From Solen grandis (Eukaryota > Mollusca > Bivalvia > Adapedonta > Solenidae), in NCBI GenBank assembly GCA_021229015.1, contig CM037791.1, positions 496,001 to 560,000 on the forward strand: a stretch of 64,000 nt of DNA, given 5' to 3'. How positions within the stretch are numbered: the stretch's first letter is position 1; each line of letters begins with the position of its first letter. Shown one piece after another: positions 8,323 to 19,436 of this stretch. The notes beneath the pieces are model-generated. The model worked only from the letters and a program-made list of their open reading frames with translations, was not told the DNA's origin and did no database searches. A program made the position numbers and the translations under genes.

Positions 8323-9939
8323 TTAAAGCAGCTTGTTCACAGATGGTCATCAACTAAGTATTTTATTTTTAACTATATGTGTTATTACGTCTATCAAAAC
8401 CCATCTGCAGACACAATGTCACCCAATACAACCATCTGTGATTGTAAAAAAAAAATGGATGGTTTCCCCATCACAGGCAATACCGTCAAAGATGGTATTG
8501 AAAAAAAAATTTAAACTGATAAAACCTATATTTAGATTTATTCACTTCTAGCACATGTGCTAACTTCATAGGATGAACTTATAAAAATTGTCACCCTGAA
8601 CTGGTGAAGACGCCATGTTGTGGATATCAGGGATATCCTATTCAAAATTTTCACCAATTTTGTTGAAGTTGCATTTATGAAAAAGTGTTTTTTTCTGTGC
8701 ATCGTGACCTACACTTTCCAGTTTATTGGTCAGGAAACAAAGACTTCACCAACCTTAATTAGAGAGTAGAATTTTTTTTTTTTTATACCCCCACAAATGA
8801 AATTTAGGGGGGTATATAGGAGTCACCCTGTCGGTCGGTCAGTCCGGCGGTTGGTCTACAAATATTTGTCCGGAGCATTTCTCCAAAACTACTGTACCTA
8901 TGTTGATGAAACTTCATAGGTAGATAGACCTTGATGAGAGGAAGTGCAGTGCATAAGAACCATAACTCTGCATGTATTTTGAAAGGAGTTATTGCCCTTT
9001 GTCATTTTTAATCTTTTGATTTTGTCCGGAGCATAACTCCAATACTAAAGTAGCTAGGTTGATGAAACTTCATATGTAGATTGATCTTGATGAGAGGAAG
9101 TGCAGTGCATAAGAACCATAACTCTACATGTTTTTTAAAGGAGTTATTCCCCTTTGATAATTTTTGTCTTTTGATTTTGTCCGGAGCATTTCTCCAAAAC
9201 TACTGTACTTATGTTGATCAAACTTCATATGTAGATAGACCTCATATGTAGATAGACCTTCATGAGAGGAAGTGCAGTGCCTAAGAACCATAACTGGTTT
9301 TTTTTCCGGCCATAACTCCAATACTAAAGTAGCAGGTTGTGAAACTTCATTGTAGTTGTCTTGATGAGAGGAAGTGCAGTGCACAAGAACCATAACTCTG
9401 CATGTATTTTGAAAGGAGTTATTGCCCTTTGTCATTTTTAATCTTTTGATTTTGTCCGGAGCATAACTCCAATACTAAAGTAGCTAGGTTGATGAAACTT
9501 CATAATGTAGATTGATCTTGATGAGAGGAATGCAGTGTTTTTTTCCTTGGGGGAAATTTTTTCTTCTGTGTGTCTGTATGTGTGTCTCTCTGTCTATCTG
9601 TCTGTCTGTCAAAACTTTTTAGCATTGTCCAAAACTTTTGAACCATTGCTCACACTAACTTTAAACCTTACATACATGTAGTCTTTCACTCACGCAAACT
9701 TTTGAAACCGTATTCCTACACATGACAGACTTCCGGTGTGGGTATTGATCACCTTTAGTGATAATATTTTTTTTTGGTATGCTTATAAGCCCAAATCCTA
9801 TGTGTGAACATTCGTTTTATGTGTCATGTGAATACATCCTGTGTCAAAGATGGGGGTGGGGGTATGAATCACCTTCAGTGATAGTTCTAGTTTGTTTTTT
9901 TTTAATTTCTACTGATCATCTGTGAACCAGCTGTTTTAA
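8323..9939 (-). mobile_element. TTAA-flanked inverted-repeat element R2, split by a helentron-like element
   Basis: Starts TTAA then AGCAGCTTGTTCACAGAT at 8323 and ends with the inverted AACAGCTGGTTCACAGAT then TTAA at 9939. It is in opposite orientation to R1. The body up to 8783 and after 9890 is the R family; 8784-9890 is a foreign insertion. No transposase frame is visible. Confidence 0.75.
8784..9890 (+). mobile_element. Helentron-like non-autonomous element with internal tandem repeats
   Basis: The left end TATACCCCCACAAATG is followed by the inverted GGGGGGTATA, and the right end has GTGGGGGTATG, so short subterminal inverted repeats are present. A tetranucleotide stretch (GTCGGTCGGTCAGTCC) follows the left end. 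About five tandem units of 130-160 bp (anchors TTTGTCCGGAGCA near 8862, 9020, 9176 and 9450, and a degenerate one near 9300) fill the centre. The 3' end has hairpin ATCACCTTCAGTGAT and AGTTCTAG. A second, decayed 3' end (ATCACCTTTAGTGATAATA near 9747) suggests two elements joined. Confidence 0.6.
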
Positions 9940-10694
9940 GGTGAGCTTGGGGTCTTTTTGGGTGCGGAGAATTGGATGATGTTGGACACATGGAGGGCTC
10001 TGTGTTCCAGACTTCTCTTCCTTTGATCTGGTCAGACAGGCAGCCTTTTGATTATGCCTCAGTTTTATGCCATACACCATCCAATTTGCATATGGACCAA
10101 TGCTTAACATTCAGTATGCAAATAGAACTTGTGTCTTGTTTTGTAATTTCATGGCAGCAAGTTTGTCCCAGCGGTCACCAAACTATCAGATGGAAAAGCT
10201 ACTTAGCCTATGCATTTCTTGAATGCTTAAGAAATCAACTTGATGGCCATACACTATGTCTCTCTCAACATTCTTTTTTTTTTTTCTGAATGTAAAAGTT
10301 GGAGCAAATCAATACGTTGAAGAAGACGTTGGTTGTTTTTACTACTGGCTTGTTTTAATGTCCCGTTGGAGAAAGTGATGTGAGGCAATGTTCCATTTGT
10401 TGTTGTTGTATAACACAGGGTAATGACTCTCAATCCTCATCCATGTAATGGATACTCAGAATAAAATTGAGTAATAAAAGGGCTGAACAACATAATCAAG
10501 TGTGCGTTTTTTCGATAGTTTTCTTGCTGCGCTGACATACTGATGGTTTATCCAAATCTCATTCTTTTCTTTTAAGATTGCTGTGTTTCCATACAATGAT
10601 CTCAAGGATTCTTGCTCTTGAATTTCTTACGAGTGTACTAGTGTGGGTTAACCTTTGTAGCAGTCGTTGTTAATGTGTTCATGATTGACATGAC
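9940..10694. other. Unassigned non-coding DNA
   Basis: Contains a 105-codon frame (9972-10289) with no recognisable domain; the frame ends in a T-run encoding Phe. Not supported as a gene. Confidence 0.45.
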
Positions 10695-10795
10695 TATTTT
10701 AATCATGCAGTATCATGTCCAGCTAATCAGGGATGGAGGCAGATTCTCTGACAGAGATCATACTGAGGTGCCTAAACTTCTTTAGTAACCTCTGA
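10695..10795 (-). mobile_element. Possible SINE family 2 remnant
   Basis: GTCCAGCTAATCAGGGATGG resembles GTCCAGCTAATTATAGGTGG in the SINE at 53876-54031. Strongly decayed. Confidence 0.3.
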
Positions 10796-10820
10796 CCTTT
10801 ACATTTCATTTGTTATGTCA

Positions 10821-11059
10821 TCCCTTTCCCTCATATAGACTCATTTTGACGCCCTCAATAGGTACCACATAAAGCCTGATCTGCAGAAAGCCAAACTCAA
10901 ACCTTACCAAATTTAATTGTAAAATCCTCATTACCAGACCACTGAGGAGCAGTGAACAGCATAAAACCTGATCAACCTGCGAGTAACTCGCAGGCTGATC
11001 TGGTTTTATGCTGTTTGCATAGGTCTTTTCATGGTATCCTCTATGAGGGAAAGGGTTAA
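10821..11059 (+). mobile_element. TTAA hairpin MITE, copy 4
   Basis: Complete structure with left end CCCTTTCCCTCATATAGA, a central palindrome near 10953-11019 and right end GAGGGAAAGGGTTAA. The left TTAA is mutated to TCAT-like sequence. Confidence 0.85.
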
Positions 11060-11216
11060 TATATTAAAGGATCTTATTGTAAATTACGAATTCAGTGTTT
11101 TTTTGGAATTTCTTTTTTTTTTCTTTTTGGGGGTGCTAAAATTACATTATTTTGATAAGCAAAAATATTTATATAAACAATTCAAAAGCATTTGAATTGC
11201 TTAAAAAATCTTTATA

Positions 11217-12485
11217 TGAGGGCGAGTCAGTAAATAACCAGCCTATGACATCTCTGATCAACCGAGACATCCACGATTTTCACGCATTGTTTCAATACAT
11301 GTACTATACCTGTGTACAAAACTACACATGTATACCGTCATTTGTTTGTCAGATATTGAATGTCAAACATGGCTAGTGATGTTAAAGCAAGCTTTTCATC
11401 AAAAGTGGTGTACTGTGCTGTAATTCGGTACTTTCATTTAAAAGGTAAAACTGGTAAGGACATGCATGCTGAGTTAGTTGATGTGTATGGGTCTTCTGCA
11501 CCATCTTATTCTCAAGTTAAATTCTGGGTTGGGGAGTTTAAACGCGGTAGAACGTCTTTAGAAGATGAAGCCAGGTCTGGACGCCCAGTTGATGCCACCG
11601 ACGAAGAAATGTGTAATAAAGTCAGGGATCTGGTATACTCAGGTAGGCGAAGAAATAGCAAAGGCATTAGGCATTTCACATGGTACACTGTACCGTTTCA
11701 ACAATTTTGCATGATCTTTTAGGGATGCACAAGCTTACAGCCCGTTGGGTCCCAAAATCCCAAATGGCAACGAGAGCATCAGTATGCAGTGCGTTGTTAG
11801 AGCGTTTGAGGTCAAAAGATGAATTCCTTTTGCTTCTAGTTACTGTGGATGAGACTTGGGTGCATTATTATGAACCAGAAAATAAAGCCCAGAGTCGTTA
11901 GTGCGTAGGGCTGGGATCCCCAAGGCCAAAGAAGTTGAAGACTCAACCATCTGCTGGCAAAGTGATGGCCACAGTATTTTGGGACACAAAGGGCGTTATT
12001 TTGTTGGACATTGTACCCAAGAGAAGTACAATAACCGGAGCATACTATGCAAATTTGCTAGACCAGCTGAGGAACGCCATCCGCGAGAAATGCCGTGGTA
12101 AACTCTCCAAAGGTTTTTTGCTGCAACAGGACAAATGCAAGAGTCCACACTTGTAAAGTTGCAATGGATGCTGTGGAGCGAAATGGGTATGAATTAATAT
12201 CGCACCATGCTTACTCACCAGACCTGGCTCCTAGCGACTTCTTCTTTCTTTTTCCAAATTTGAAAAAGGACATACGTGGACGTCATTTCCAGTCTGACGA
12301 AGAAGTCGTGGGGGCAGTTGAGGAGTGGTTCCATGGAAAGGATCCTGACTTCTTCACTTCTGGGCTGATGGCACTTTAACACCGTTGGTCCAAGTGCATA
12401 GCCCTGGAGGGAAATTATGTTGAAAAAGAAGAGGTAGATCTCAACTCGAAATAGGTTAGGCTAGTTATTTATTGACTCGCCCTCG
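11217..12485 (+). mobile_element. Mariner (Tc1/mariner superfamily) element, inactive
   Basis: 1269 bp flanked by TA on both sides (11215-11216 and 12486-12487). The ends are inverted repeats of about 28 bp: GAGGGCGAGTCAGTAAATAA at the left against GAGGGCGAGTCAATAAATAA read inward from the right. Length, TA duplication and transposase fragments all fit mariner. The transposase is broken, so the copy cannot move by itself. Confidence 0.9.
11369..12379 (+). pseudogene. Mariner transposase, frameshifted and interrupted
   Basis: The transposase would cut and paste the element at TA sites. The N-terminal HTH region is in frame 2 (11369 to ~11645; AVIRYFHLKGKTGKDMHAEL, then GRTSLEDEARSGRPVDATDE). 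A short stretch, EEIAKALGISHGTLYRF, continues in frame 3 (11649-11695). The catalytic part follows in frame 1, including VDETWVHYYEP with the first Asp codon at 11848, then a TAG stop at 11899-11901. Reading continues in the same frame to the second Asp (12130, QQD). A single-base insertion near 12133 moves the rest to frame 2, with the third Asp in LAPSDFFF at 12236. Allowing for that insertion the spacing is DD34D, the mariner signature. At least three frameshifts and one stop make this a pseudogene. The usual G of the VTGDE motif is V here. Confidence 0.9.
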
Positions 12486-12719
12486 TATGTAAGAAATATT
12501 ATCAGTCATGCAGTAACTGGGAAAGAAAAGGGCTCTTGACTATAGTCACCTGTAATCAGAAAATGTCAAAGAAGACTCTTCAAAATAGTTAATGGCACCT
12601 ACTGGTGTTTATGAAAAATGCTAAAGTATTGCTGAATATCACATTGAAAAATACTCTTGACCAATCAGAGGATGAGTTTGTGCTTGAAGGTAATATATTA
12701 CATATTGTGGATATTGCTA

Positions 12720-13170
12720 ATATTGTCTTTCAGACTTGTCATGTGTGATCACTATAATGGGTAGTTGTAAAAAACGCATTATAGAGCTTGGTTATGAATA
12801 CAGTTTAGTTTTGGCCATTCTGTTAAATAATTATTTTTATAAATGATACATAGTGCAAGTTTGTTGCACAAATTTTATTTTTTTTATTTTTGGAGATATT
12901 TCAATGAAACTTGGCATGTATGATCACACTGATGGGTAGTTGTAAATGACATATTGTTGGGGCTTGCTTACGGATGTATTTTAGGGTTATGACCCTTAGA
13001 TTTTTCTCTATCCATACATTAAAGAATGTTTATTGAGTGAATTACTTGTTCAGTTTTGGAGATTTCATTGTAACTTGGTATGTTGATCACCATGATAGGT
13101 TGTTATAAATGACTTACGATCAAGCTTACTTATGTATATGTTTTAGAATTATGGCCCATTCCATTTTAAG
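12720..13170 (+). repeat. Diverged tandem repeat, three units of ~165-175 bp
   Basis: Anchors at about 12745, 12918 and 13080 share GTATGATCAC, TGATGGGTAGTTGTAAATGA and GCTTGCTTACGGATGTAT-like text. Probably the internal array of a helentron-like or AGCTCACC-family element. Confidence 0.5.
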
Positions 13171-13181
13171 CATTTCTTTGC

Positions 13182-13785
13182 CAAAGGTGAGCCACTGTGA
13201 CTGATGAATGTCCAGCGTCCATCGTCTTTTGTCTGATGTCAACATTTAACTTAAAACACATCTCCTCCTTTACTTTACGAGAATGCCTCTTCCAAAGTTG
13301 TTCAAAGAATTCAGTTCCTTGCCAAAATCTGGTTTCCATAGCAACTAAACGGGGAAAAAATATGTGAAAACTTCAAAAATCGTCTTGTCAAAAAGTATTG
13401 ACTGTAAGTTAAGATATTTTTGCACAGATGTTCTTTGGGTCAGTCTCTACCAAGACTTAAAAAATTATTTAGATCTGTCTAAAAACATCATGGCCACCAG
13501 GGGCAGAGCCTGTTTTCTTTATATGTATGTAGTACAAATTTGAAAAATCTTCTTGTCCAAAAGTATTGGCTGGATTTCTAAGTTTTTCTACCACAGATGT
13601 TCCTTGGGTCAATACTACTCCGTCTGAATTAAGAGTGTTAAATTATTTGGATCCATAGAAAAATAATGACTGCCAGAGGGTAGAACCTATTTTCCATAAT
13701 ATCATAAGATATTGCTGTTTCTTTTCCTCCCATTAATACCTTGCTCTCAGATGAGTGATTCAAGGGCCTTCATGGCCCTTTTGTT
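13182..13785 (+). mobile_element. AGCTCACC-family element, 5'-truncated
   Basis: Starts AGGTGAGCCACTGTGAC with a GTCCAGCGTCCATCGTC motif and ends TCAGATGAGTGATTCAAG then GGGCCTTCATGGCCC and TTTTGTTT. Internal text (AAATCTGGTTTCCATAGCAA, CATGGCCACCAGGGGCAGAG) matches 45190-45760 and 16470-16500. Non-coding; autonomous source unknown. Confidence 0.6.
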
Positions 13786-13839
13786 TATTTGTCTTCCTTC
13801 ATTTATTTTTTAAGGATTCTTCAGAGTCAAAGTGATATG

Positions 13840-13879
13840 CAGGGGTTAACTTCGTAATCAACTTCAATGATAGTTCTAG
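13840..13879 (+). mobile_element. Helitron-like 3' terminus, isolated
   Basis: AATCAACTTCAATGATAGTT followed by CTAG at 13876-13879 is a diverged form of the hairpin plus CTAG terminus seen at 9868-9890. Confidence 0.4.
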
Positions 13880-15447
13880 TTCCATTATGTGAACACATGA
13901 AGGATATGTCTAATCTATTCCCTGTGGAAACAGCAGGCTAATTTGTTACAAGTGAAAGACCATCTTCAGTCAGATTCTCAATTATTGGAAGTATTTATTG
14001 TTGACTGTATGTAACAGTGTACGTAAGCAGGATTTAAAATCAAATACGTTAAGACTTCTGGCATGGCACGATCATCTGGTTTTTCAACAGTTATTGTTTT
14101 CCTGATGTTCTGTTTTTCTCTTTCCTAACCATTCTCATCCAGTGTCAGAGGTAAAGGCACAGGACAACTCCCTATTCCTATTTGGAGATTTTTGCATGAA
14201 TGGCTGTTTCCTTTCTATCAGATATTGATATTTTGGCATTTGCTAAGATGAATGATTGAATTTCAGACAGCGCTATTGATTCATCAGGGGAAATGTACAT
14301 CGCCTTTGAATAATTCAAATTCTGTGGTGGAAATTCAATATTTGTTTCACCTCTTCGATTAAATGTTTTTTTAATGTTTTTCTTTAATCTCTGGTGTAAA
14401 AAAAAAAAAAAATGCACAAAACTTTGAAGCTAGGTTACAAGGGACAGAATTTTTTAGGGAAATGAAAGCTGCAAAATTGGTTTTGATGCTGTAAAAAGAC
14501 AGTGACATGTCTGGAACATAACATTAGAATTGTATTATTCTCCAGGGTTTGTGGATTTTCAAAAGTAAAATGTTGATTTTGGCACTCACAGTTAATCCTG
14601 GAATACACTTTCACATTTTTTTATCTCATCATTTAAAACTGTATCAAGAGTATCCATACTTGTTGGTATTCCAGTTTCCTCCCACAATAATGAATGACCA
14701 CATCATCTTGATCTCACCTTTCATGAGTGATGTATAAATATAGTATATAATTTGGAAGAATTTGTTTATTAAAAGTGAAATAAATAGAATATTAACTTGT
14801 TTTAACAAAATGGAAAGACTTTGAAATTGCATTATTTATTTGTTACTAAAATTTAAGCTACACAAATGATTGTCAAACCATCAGAACTTGATAGTAGGTG
14901 AAAGGATTGTTCCCAAGAAGGTGGAAGGTTCCCAAGATAAACATAAGTGTAATTGATTGAAATTGGTGTAGATGTCCAAGTCAGAAAGTTTCATCTGAGA
15001 ATCTCTCTGTATATATATATATATATCCTCATATTGCGGAGCAATAATAGCCATTCAGCCAATATAATTATCAGGAATTGTATCCTATAAATTAATTTTC
15101 ATGGCTAATTAATTTCAACAGTTTTTATTTTCTACCAATTTGTTAACCTCATAGGTAATAAATAACTCACAGAAAGAAACTGCTAATTATGTTATTTTCA
15201 GAATATGAAATGCTAACTCTAAAACTAGTTGATAAGTGAGTACATTTCAAATGCCAATTAATACTACTCAAGTGGCAGTTGATACTATGCTCAGTCACAT
15301 TATCCTAATATAGGGTGAATTGTACTACAGTCCACAAAATAATAAGGAATGAACAAATTCGACTGTTCTAATATTCAGTAAAATATTTCAGTTGAAGACT
15401 TATATTTTACACAAATAGTTACCTCATCTTTTCAAGAAATGAAATTT
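13880..15447. other. Unassigned non-coding DNA
   Basis: AT-rich with short A-runs (14399-14413) and a (TA)n run near 15013. No gene supported. Confidence 0.5.
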
Positions 15448-15575
15448 TAACCCTTGTAACCCTGCCAGAACTGTAAGTGCTTCCCTTTGCCACCAGTAAG
15501 GAGCCAGGCCAGCCTGCACATCTGTGCAGGCTGACCAGGCTCTTTACTGTTGGCTGACCTACTACAAGTTTTCAT
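15448..15575 (+). mobile_element. TTAA hairpin MITE, family G, copy 1
   Basis: Begins TTTTAACCCTTGTAACCCTG. Positions 15489-15554 form a 66-nt imperfect palindrome (arms of about 31 nt, four mismatches; apex CAGCCTGCACATCTGTGCAG). The right end is not clear. The TTAACCC start again suggests a piggyBac-like target preference. Confidence 0.65.
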
Positions 15576-15671
15576 CTTGTTATCCCTAAAATTGATAATG
15601 GACAGTTCCAAAAAACATGCAGGCTAAATCCATTTGAGAAAGGAAGAAGACTGATGAAATCACACTTAAAT

Positions 15672-15817
15672 TATACCCCTGCTTTACAATATTGGGAGCT
15701 ATATGGGAATAATGGTTATTAATTTGTCCAGTTATGTCAAAGCCCATCCTACAGTCATATTTTCATGAAGACAAGATGGGATGTGGGGGTATTAATCAGC
15801 TTTAGTGATAGTTCTAG
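15672..15817 (+). mobile_element. Helentron-like element, short internally deleted copy
   Basis: Left end TATACCCCTGC, a nearby GGGAGCTATATGG, and right end ATGTGGGGGTATTAATCAGC leading into TTTAGTGATAGTTCTAG (CTAG at 15814-15817). At 146 bp it is almost only termini. Confidence 0.55.
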
Positions 15818-15839
15818 TTTCACTATGGAACGGCTAAGG

Positions 15840-16107
15840 ATCAAAGCCACCCCTATTCCCCTTGATCTGTCAGTTGGTTAGTTGGTGTGTCAGTCCAGCA
15901 GTCTGTAGACAAGATTTGTCTGCCCTATCAAATTTTACAAGACTGATAAGCAGCAAGCCTATTTGCGCATATTGTTGGCATGTCATAATTCGCTTGATTT
16001 TGAATAAGTTATGGCCCTTTGTTATATTTCTCGAGACTTTCTGACATGGTCACAGTAACTGTGATAATTCTAAAGGGGTATCTGGGGGTATTCATCATCT
16101 TCAATAA
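15840..16107 (+). mobile_element. Helentron-like element, diverged
   Basis: Shares TTTTACAAGACTGATAAG, GAATAAGTTATGGCCCTTTG and a GGGGGTATTCATCATC end with the element at 3651-3992. The terminal CTAG is lost. Confidence 0.45.
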
Positions 16108-16127
16108 TAATTTTTTTTTTGGGGTTT

Positions 16128-16780
16128 AGCTCACTGAGCACAATGTGCTCAAGGTGAGCTATTGTGATTATGGTCTGCATCCATCGTCGTCCGTCATCAA
16201 CAATATGTTTTAAACGATATCTCCTCTGAAACCACTGGACAAAATTTGATTAAACTTGGCAGGTGTGATCATTGGGTGAACCTTCACTAAAGTTGTGAAA
16301 ATATACTGGATCCATGTAGAACTTTGTTTGCCATGGCAACAGAAAGAAAAATTATTAAAACCTTTAAAAATCATCTTCTCCAAAACTACTGGCCAGATTT
16401 CAAAATGTTTAAGTACAGATGTTTCTTGGGCAGCTCTCTACCAAGATTGCTTAAAATTATTCTGATGTATAAAAAAGACATGGCCACCAGGGGCAGGGCT
16501 TAATTTGCCTTAATTGTATATAGTGAAAAAATTACATCTCTGAAAGCGCTGGACAGAGTTTGATTAAACATGGCAGGGATGATCCTTGGGTGAATCGTCA
16601 CAAAGTTGCTAAAATAAACTTGATCCATGTAGATCTGTGGTAGATATGGCAAGGAAAGAAAAAAAAACTTTAAAAATCATCTCCCTTAAAACTACTGGCC
16701 AGATTTCAAAATGTTTTAGTACAGATGTTCCTTGGGTAACCTCAGGTGAGCAATCTAGGGCTTCCATGGCCCTCTTGTTT
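16128..16780 (+). mobile_element. AGCTCACC-family element
   Basis: Left hairpin AGCTCACTGAGCACAATG with its inverted partner CTCAAGGTGAGCT. Then a CCATCGTCGTCCGTC motif, two internal units with CTGGACAGAGTTTGATTAAA-like text, and a right end CAGGTGAGCAATC followed by GGGCTTCCATGGCCC and TCTTGTTT. No coding capacity. Confidence 0.7.
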
Positions 16781-17779
16781 TGTTATTTCATGTATTGTTA
16801 TTTTGTAAATGTTGTTACATTTATGTGGACCCTATGGAAGATTAGTTTATGCCAAATGTGTTATCCACACTAAAATAAAGATCATACTTAAGTACTAAAT
16901 TTCTAAACAAATGTATGTAAACCCTTTCCCAAAGAGATGTGTTTTGATGCCTTCACTAACAGAGCAGAAGAAGCTGTTATTGCTCATACAATATTGTAGG
17001 TCAGATTCCACAAAAAAAAAAAAAAAAAAAAAATCAGTTTCATATATTTTTTAAACTTCTGTAAATTGATATTAGACAAGTTTTGAATTTTTGATCATGA
17101 ATATTCATGAGGCAAAAGAATATTTGGAAATTTCCATTCCAACACTATTCAGCATAATGTGGTAATTATACCCTGCTGACCATCTGACGGATGATTTTTA
17201 TGTTAACTAAAACAGACAGACTGTTCTCAAAATGATGGTAGTCCATTAGTTGAAATTGAATTAAATGGATGTTTGTGAGAATGGATAAATAAATAACCAT
17301 CAGCAGCGATAGTGGTAGCTGATGTTACACGGCATTCCATTGGGTGCTTTTATCTCAAATAATGTAATGAACATTTGCATTGTCATGAGGGTGTTTAATT
17401 ATTGATAAATGTAGTCACCATTTTTAAATGCACTGTCAATAAACACACCATTGGAGTGAAACAAATAAATAAAACCATGTAAGCAATTGAAGAATTTTCT
17501 GTCTTGTGAAGGATTTATAACTTGCTGTTTGCAATTTAATACAGACTATTGCAATTGAACTATTTCAAAACTTTAATTCGAAATTGAACTATTTATAACA
17601 CTGAAATAGGAGGAGTGAGACACCACATTTTGTAATTAATTGAATGACAAAATAAACATATAAGTGAATTTGGGTCCATGGTATGCTTCTTTTTTTTCCA
17701 CCTTAAATATTGAATATTATACAAATTGAATATTCCAATGTTTACATTTTTTTCCCCTAAAATTAAAACATTTTCTTTT
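16781..17779. other. Unassigned non-coding DNA
   Basis: Includes a poly-A run at 17011-17033 and ACCCTTTCCCAAAGAGATGT near 16921, which may be a decayed MITE end. No gene supported. Confidence 0.45.
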
Positions 17780-18262
17780 AGCTCACCTGAGCACAACATG
17801 CTCATGATGAGCTATTTTGATCACCTTGCGTCCAGCATCTGTGCTTGCACCCACGTCAACAATTTTCTTTAACGACACCTCCTCTTTAACCACTGGGCCA
17901 GTTTTGATGAAACTTTACAGGAGCTAAAAATAGATATTTAAAGTGAAATCTTTAAAAATCTTTTTCTCTGAAACCGCAAGGCCTTGAGCTTAGATATTTG
18001 GTGTGTGGCATTGTCTTATGAACCTCTACCAAGCTTGTTCAAAACATGACCCTGGGGTCAAAATTGTCCCCACCCCAGGGGTCACTTGATTTTGCTAGAC
18101 TTACATAAGAAAGCTTAGAAAAATCTTCTTGTCAGAAACCACAAGGTCTGGAGTTTAGATATTTGGTGAGTAACATTGCCTACTAAGTAGACCTCTACCA
18201 AGTTTGTTCAAATAATGGCCATGGAGTCAAAATTGGCCCCGCCCATAGTCATCAACTTACAT
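17780..18262 (+). mobile_element. AGCTCACC-family element, 3'-truncated
   Basis: Left hairpin AGCTCACCTGAGCACAAC and CATGCTCATGATGAGCT, then GCGTCCAGCATC and two internal units with GAAACCGCAAGGCCTTGAGC-like text. No right hairpin is found before 18300. Confidence 0.65.
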
Positions 18263-18884
18263 ACACTTTAAAAAAAAATGTTTCATTTCATATGGTTAAT
18301 GGTTCATCTGAGCAGGCATTGGAAATTATATATATAATTATGTATCTTACAGAGTTGATATAATTTGGATATATTAAGAAATTGTTTTGCAAAATGAAAG
18401 CATTCAAATTGTCTTCACCACACATTGATTTGCATCAAGGAAAAATGCACTTTGGGAGCCAGTAGGATTGCTGTAATGTTCATAATCAAAGTTGATTCTC
18501 ACCTTTCATTTTGTGAGTTTATTCATTATTCACATCCGGGGTTTTTCAAAACTTCTAGAGACTTTAAAGACCACAGGTTTCTGTGATCCTAATTGCAAGG
18601 AAATAGTCAATTATTTTCCTTTCTCCCCAGCCCCCCTCTGAAAGCCGCCTCTGTGATGCCATTTTCAGAAAGTTTCAACTGGGTTAACACCAGATAGATA
18701 GGGTTTATATTAATTGCTGTGATACAAATTACATCCAGCTGGTCAATCTCAAAACTATTCAGAATCATTCATCCTTCAAGCAAAGCATACTTCTAAGTAC
18801 ATATAGATATAGAAAGGCATAGAAATGTTGTGATCAGATATTCTTTTGCCAAACTCGCAGAGGGGAAAGGATCAATTGTAAAAA
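18263..18884. other. Unassigned non-coding DNA
   Basis: No gene or repeat recognised. Confidence 0.5.
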
Positions 18885-19110
18885 TGGTATTGGTATTGCT
18901 CCCTGGCTTGGTGATCAGTATGTAAGGGTTGTTTCAGAACTGGTTGGCTTGGTGTCAGGATAATGTGATTGGGTGTGGTATCATGCCACATCTCTATGGC
19001 AAGATACTGCAGTGTAGCAACACTATATCTGTCACAGGTTTTAAATGGTATTGTCTCAAAGTGACTGAACTATTGTCGGTGGAATGTGAAACACAAGAAA
19101 CAAATAAACT
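18885..19110 (+). mobile_element. tRNA-derived SINE family 1, head lost
   Basis: Tail text AAATGGTATTGGTATTGCTC, GTTGGCTTGGTGTCAGGATA and ATCATGCCACATCTCTATGG matches 63160-63300. No tRNA-like head precedes it, so it is 5'-truncated. Confidence 0.65.
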
Positions 19111-19436
19111 TAAAGGACCAAGGTAGATAATCTAAGGAAAAATGGTAGTTATATTGAAAGAAAACAGCTTAAAACTTGCTTTAGTGGCTTTAATGAAGAA
19201 TATTTTGCAAATTTAGTCAGAGTGGTCTGATATAATGTTTTAATGTGTTAAGGTGTTTCTGAGTTACAATGTAGTCCAGTATAACAGTCTGTAACTAATG
19301 GACCCTACATGTAGTGTTTTAATGGAACTACTTTACTAACAGGTGTATGGTCCATATGATGCAGTTTTTAAACCAATGACACCATTCATAGATTCATAGA
19401 TGTCTGAAAATTCATCAGATCCATGCATTTCTTTTT

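Noticed and set aside
9972..10289. 105-codon frame as a host gene
   Set aside because: No domain recognised and it ends in a T-run giving poly-Phe.
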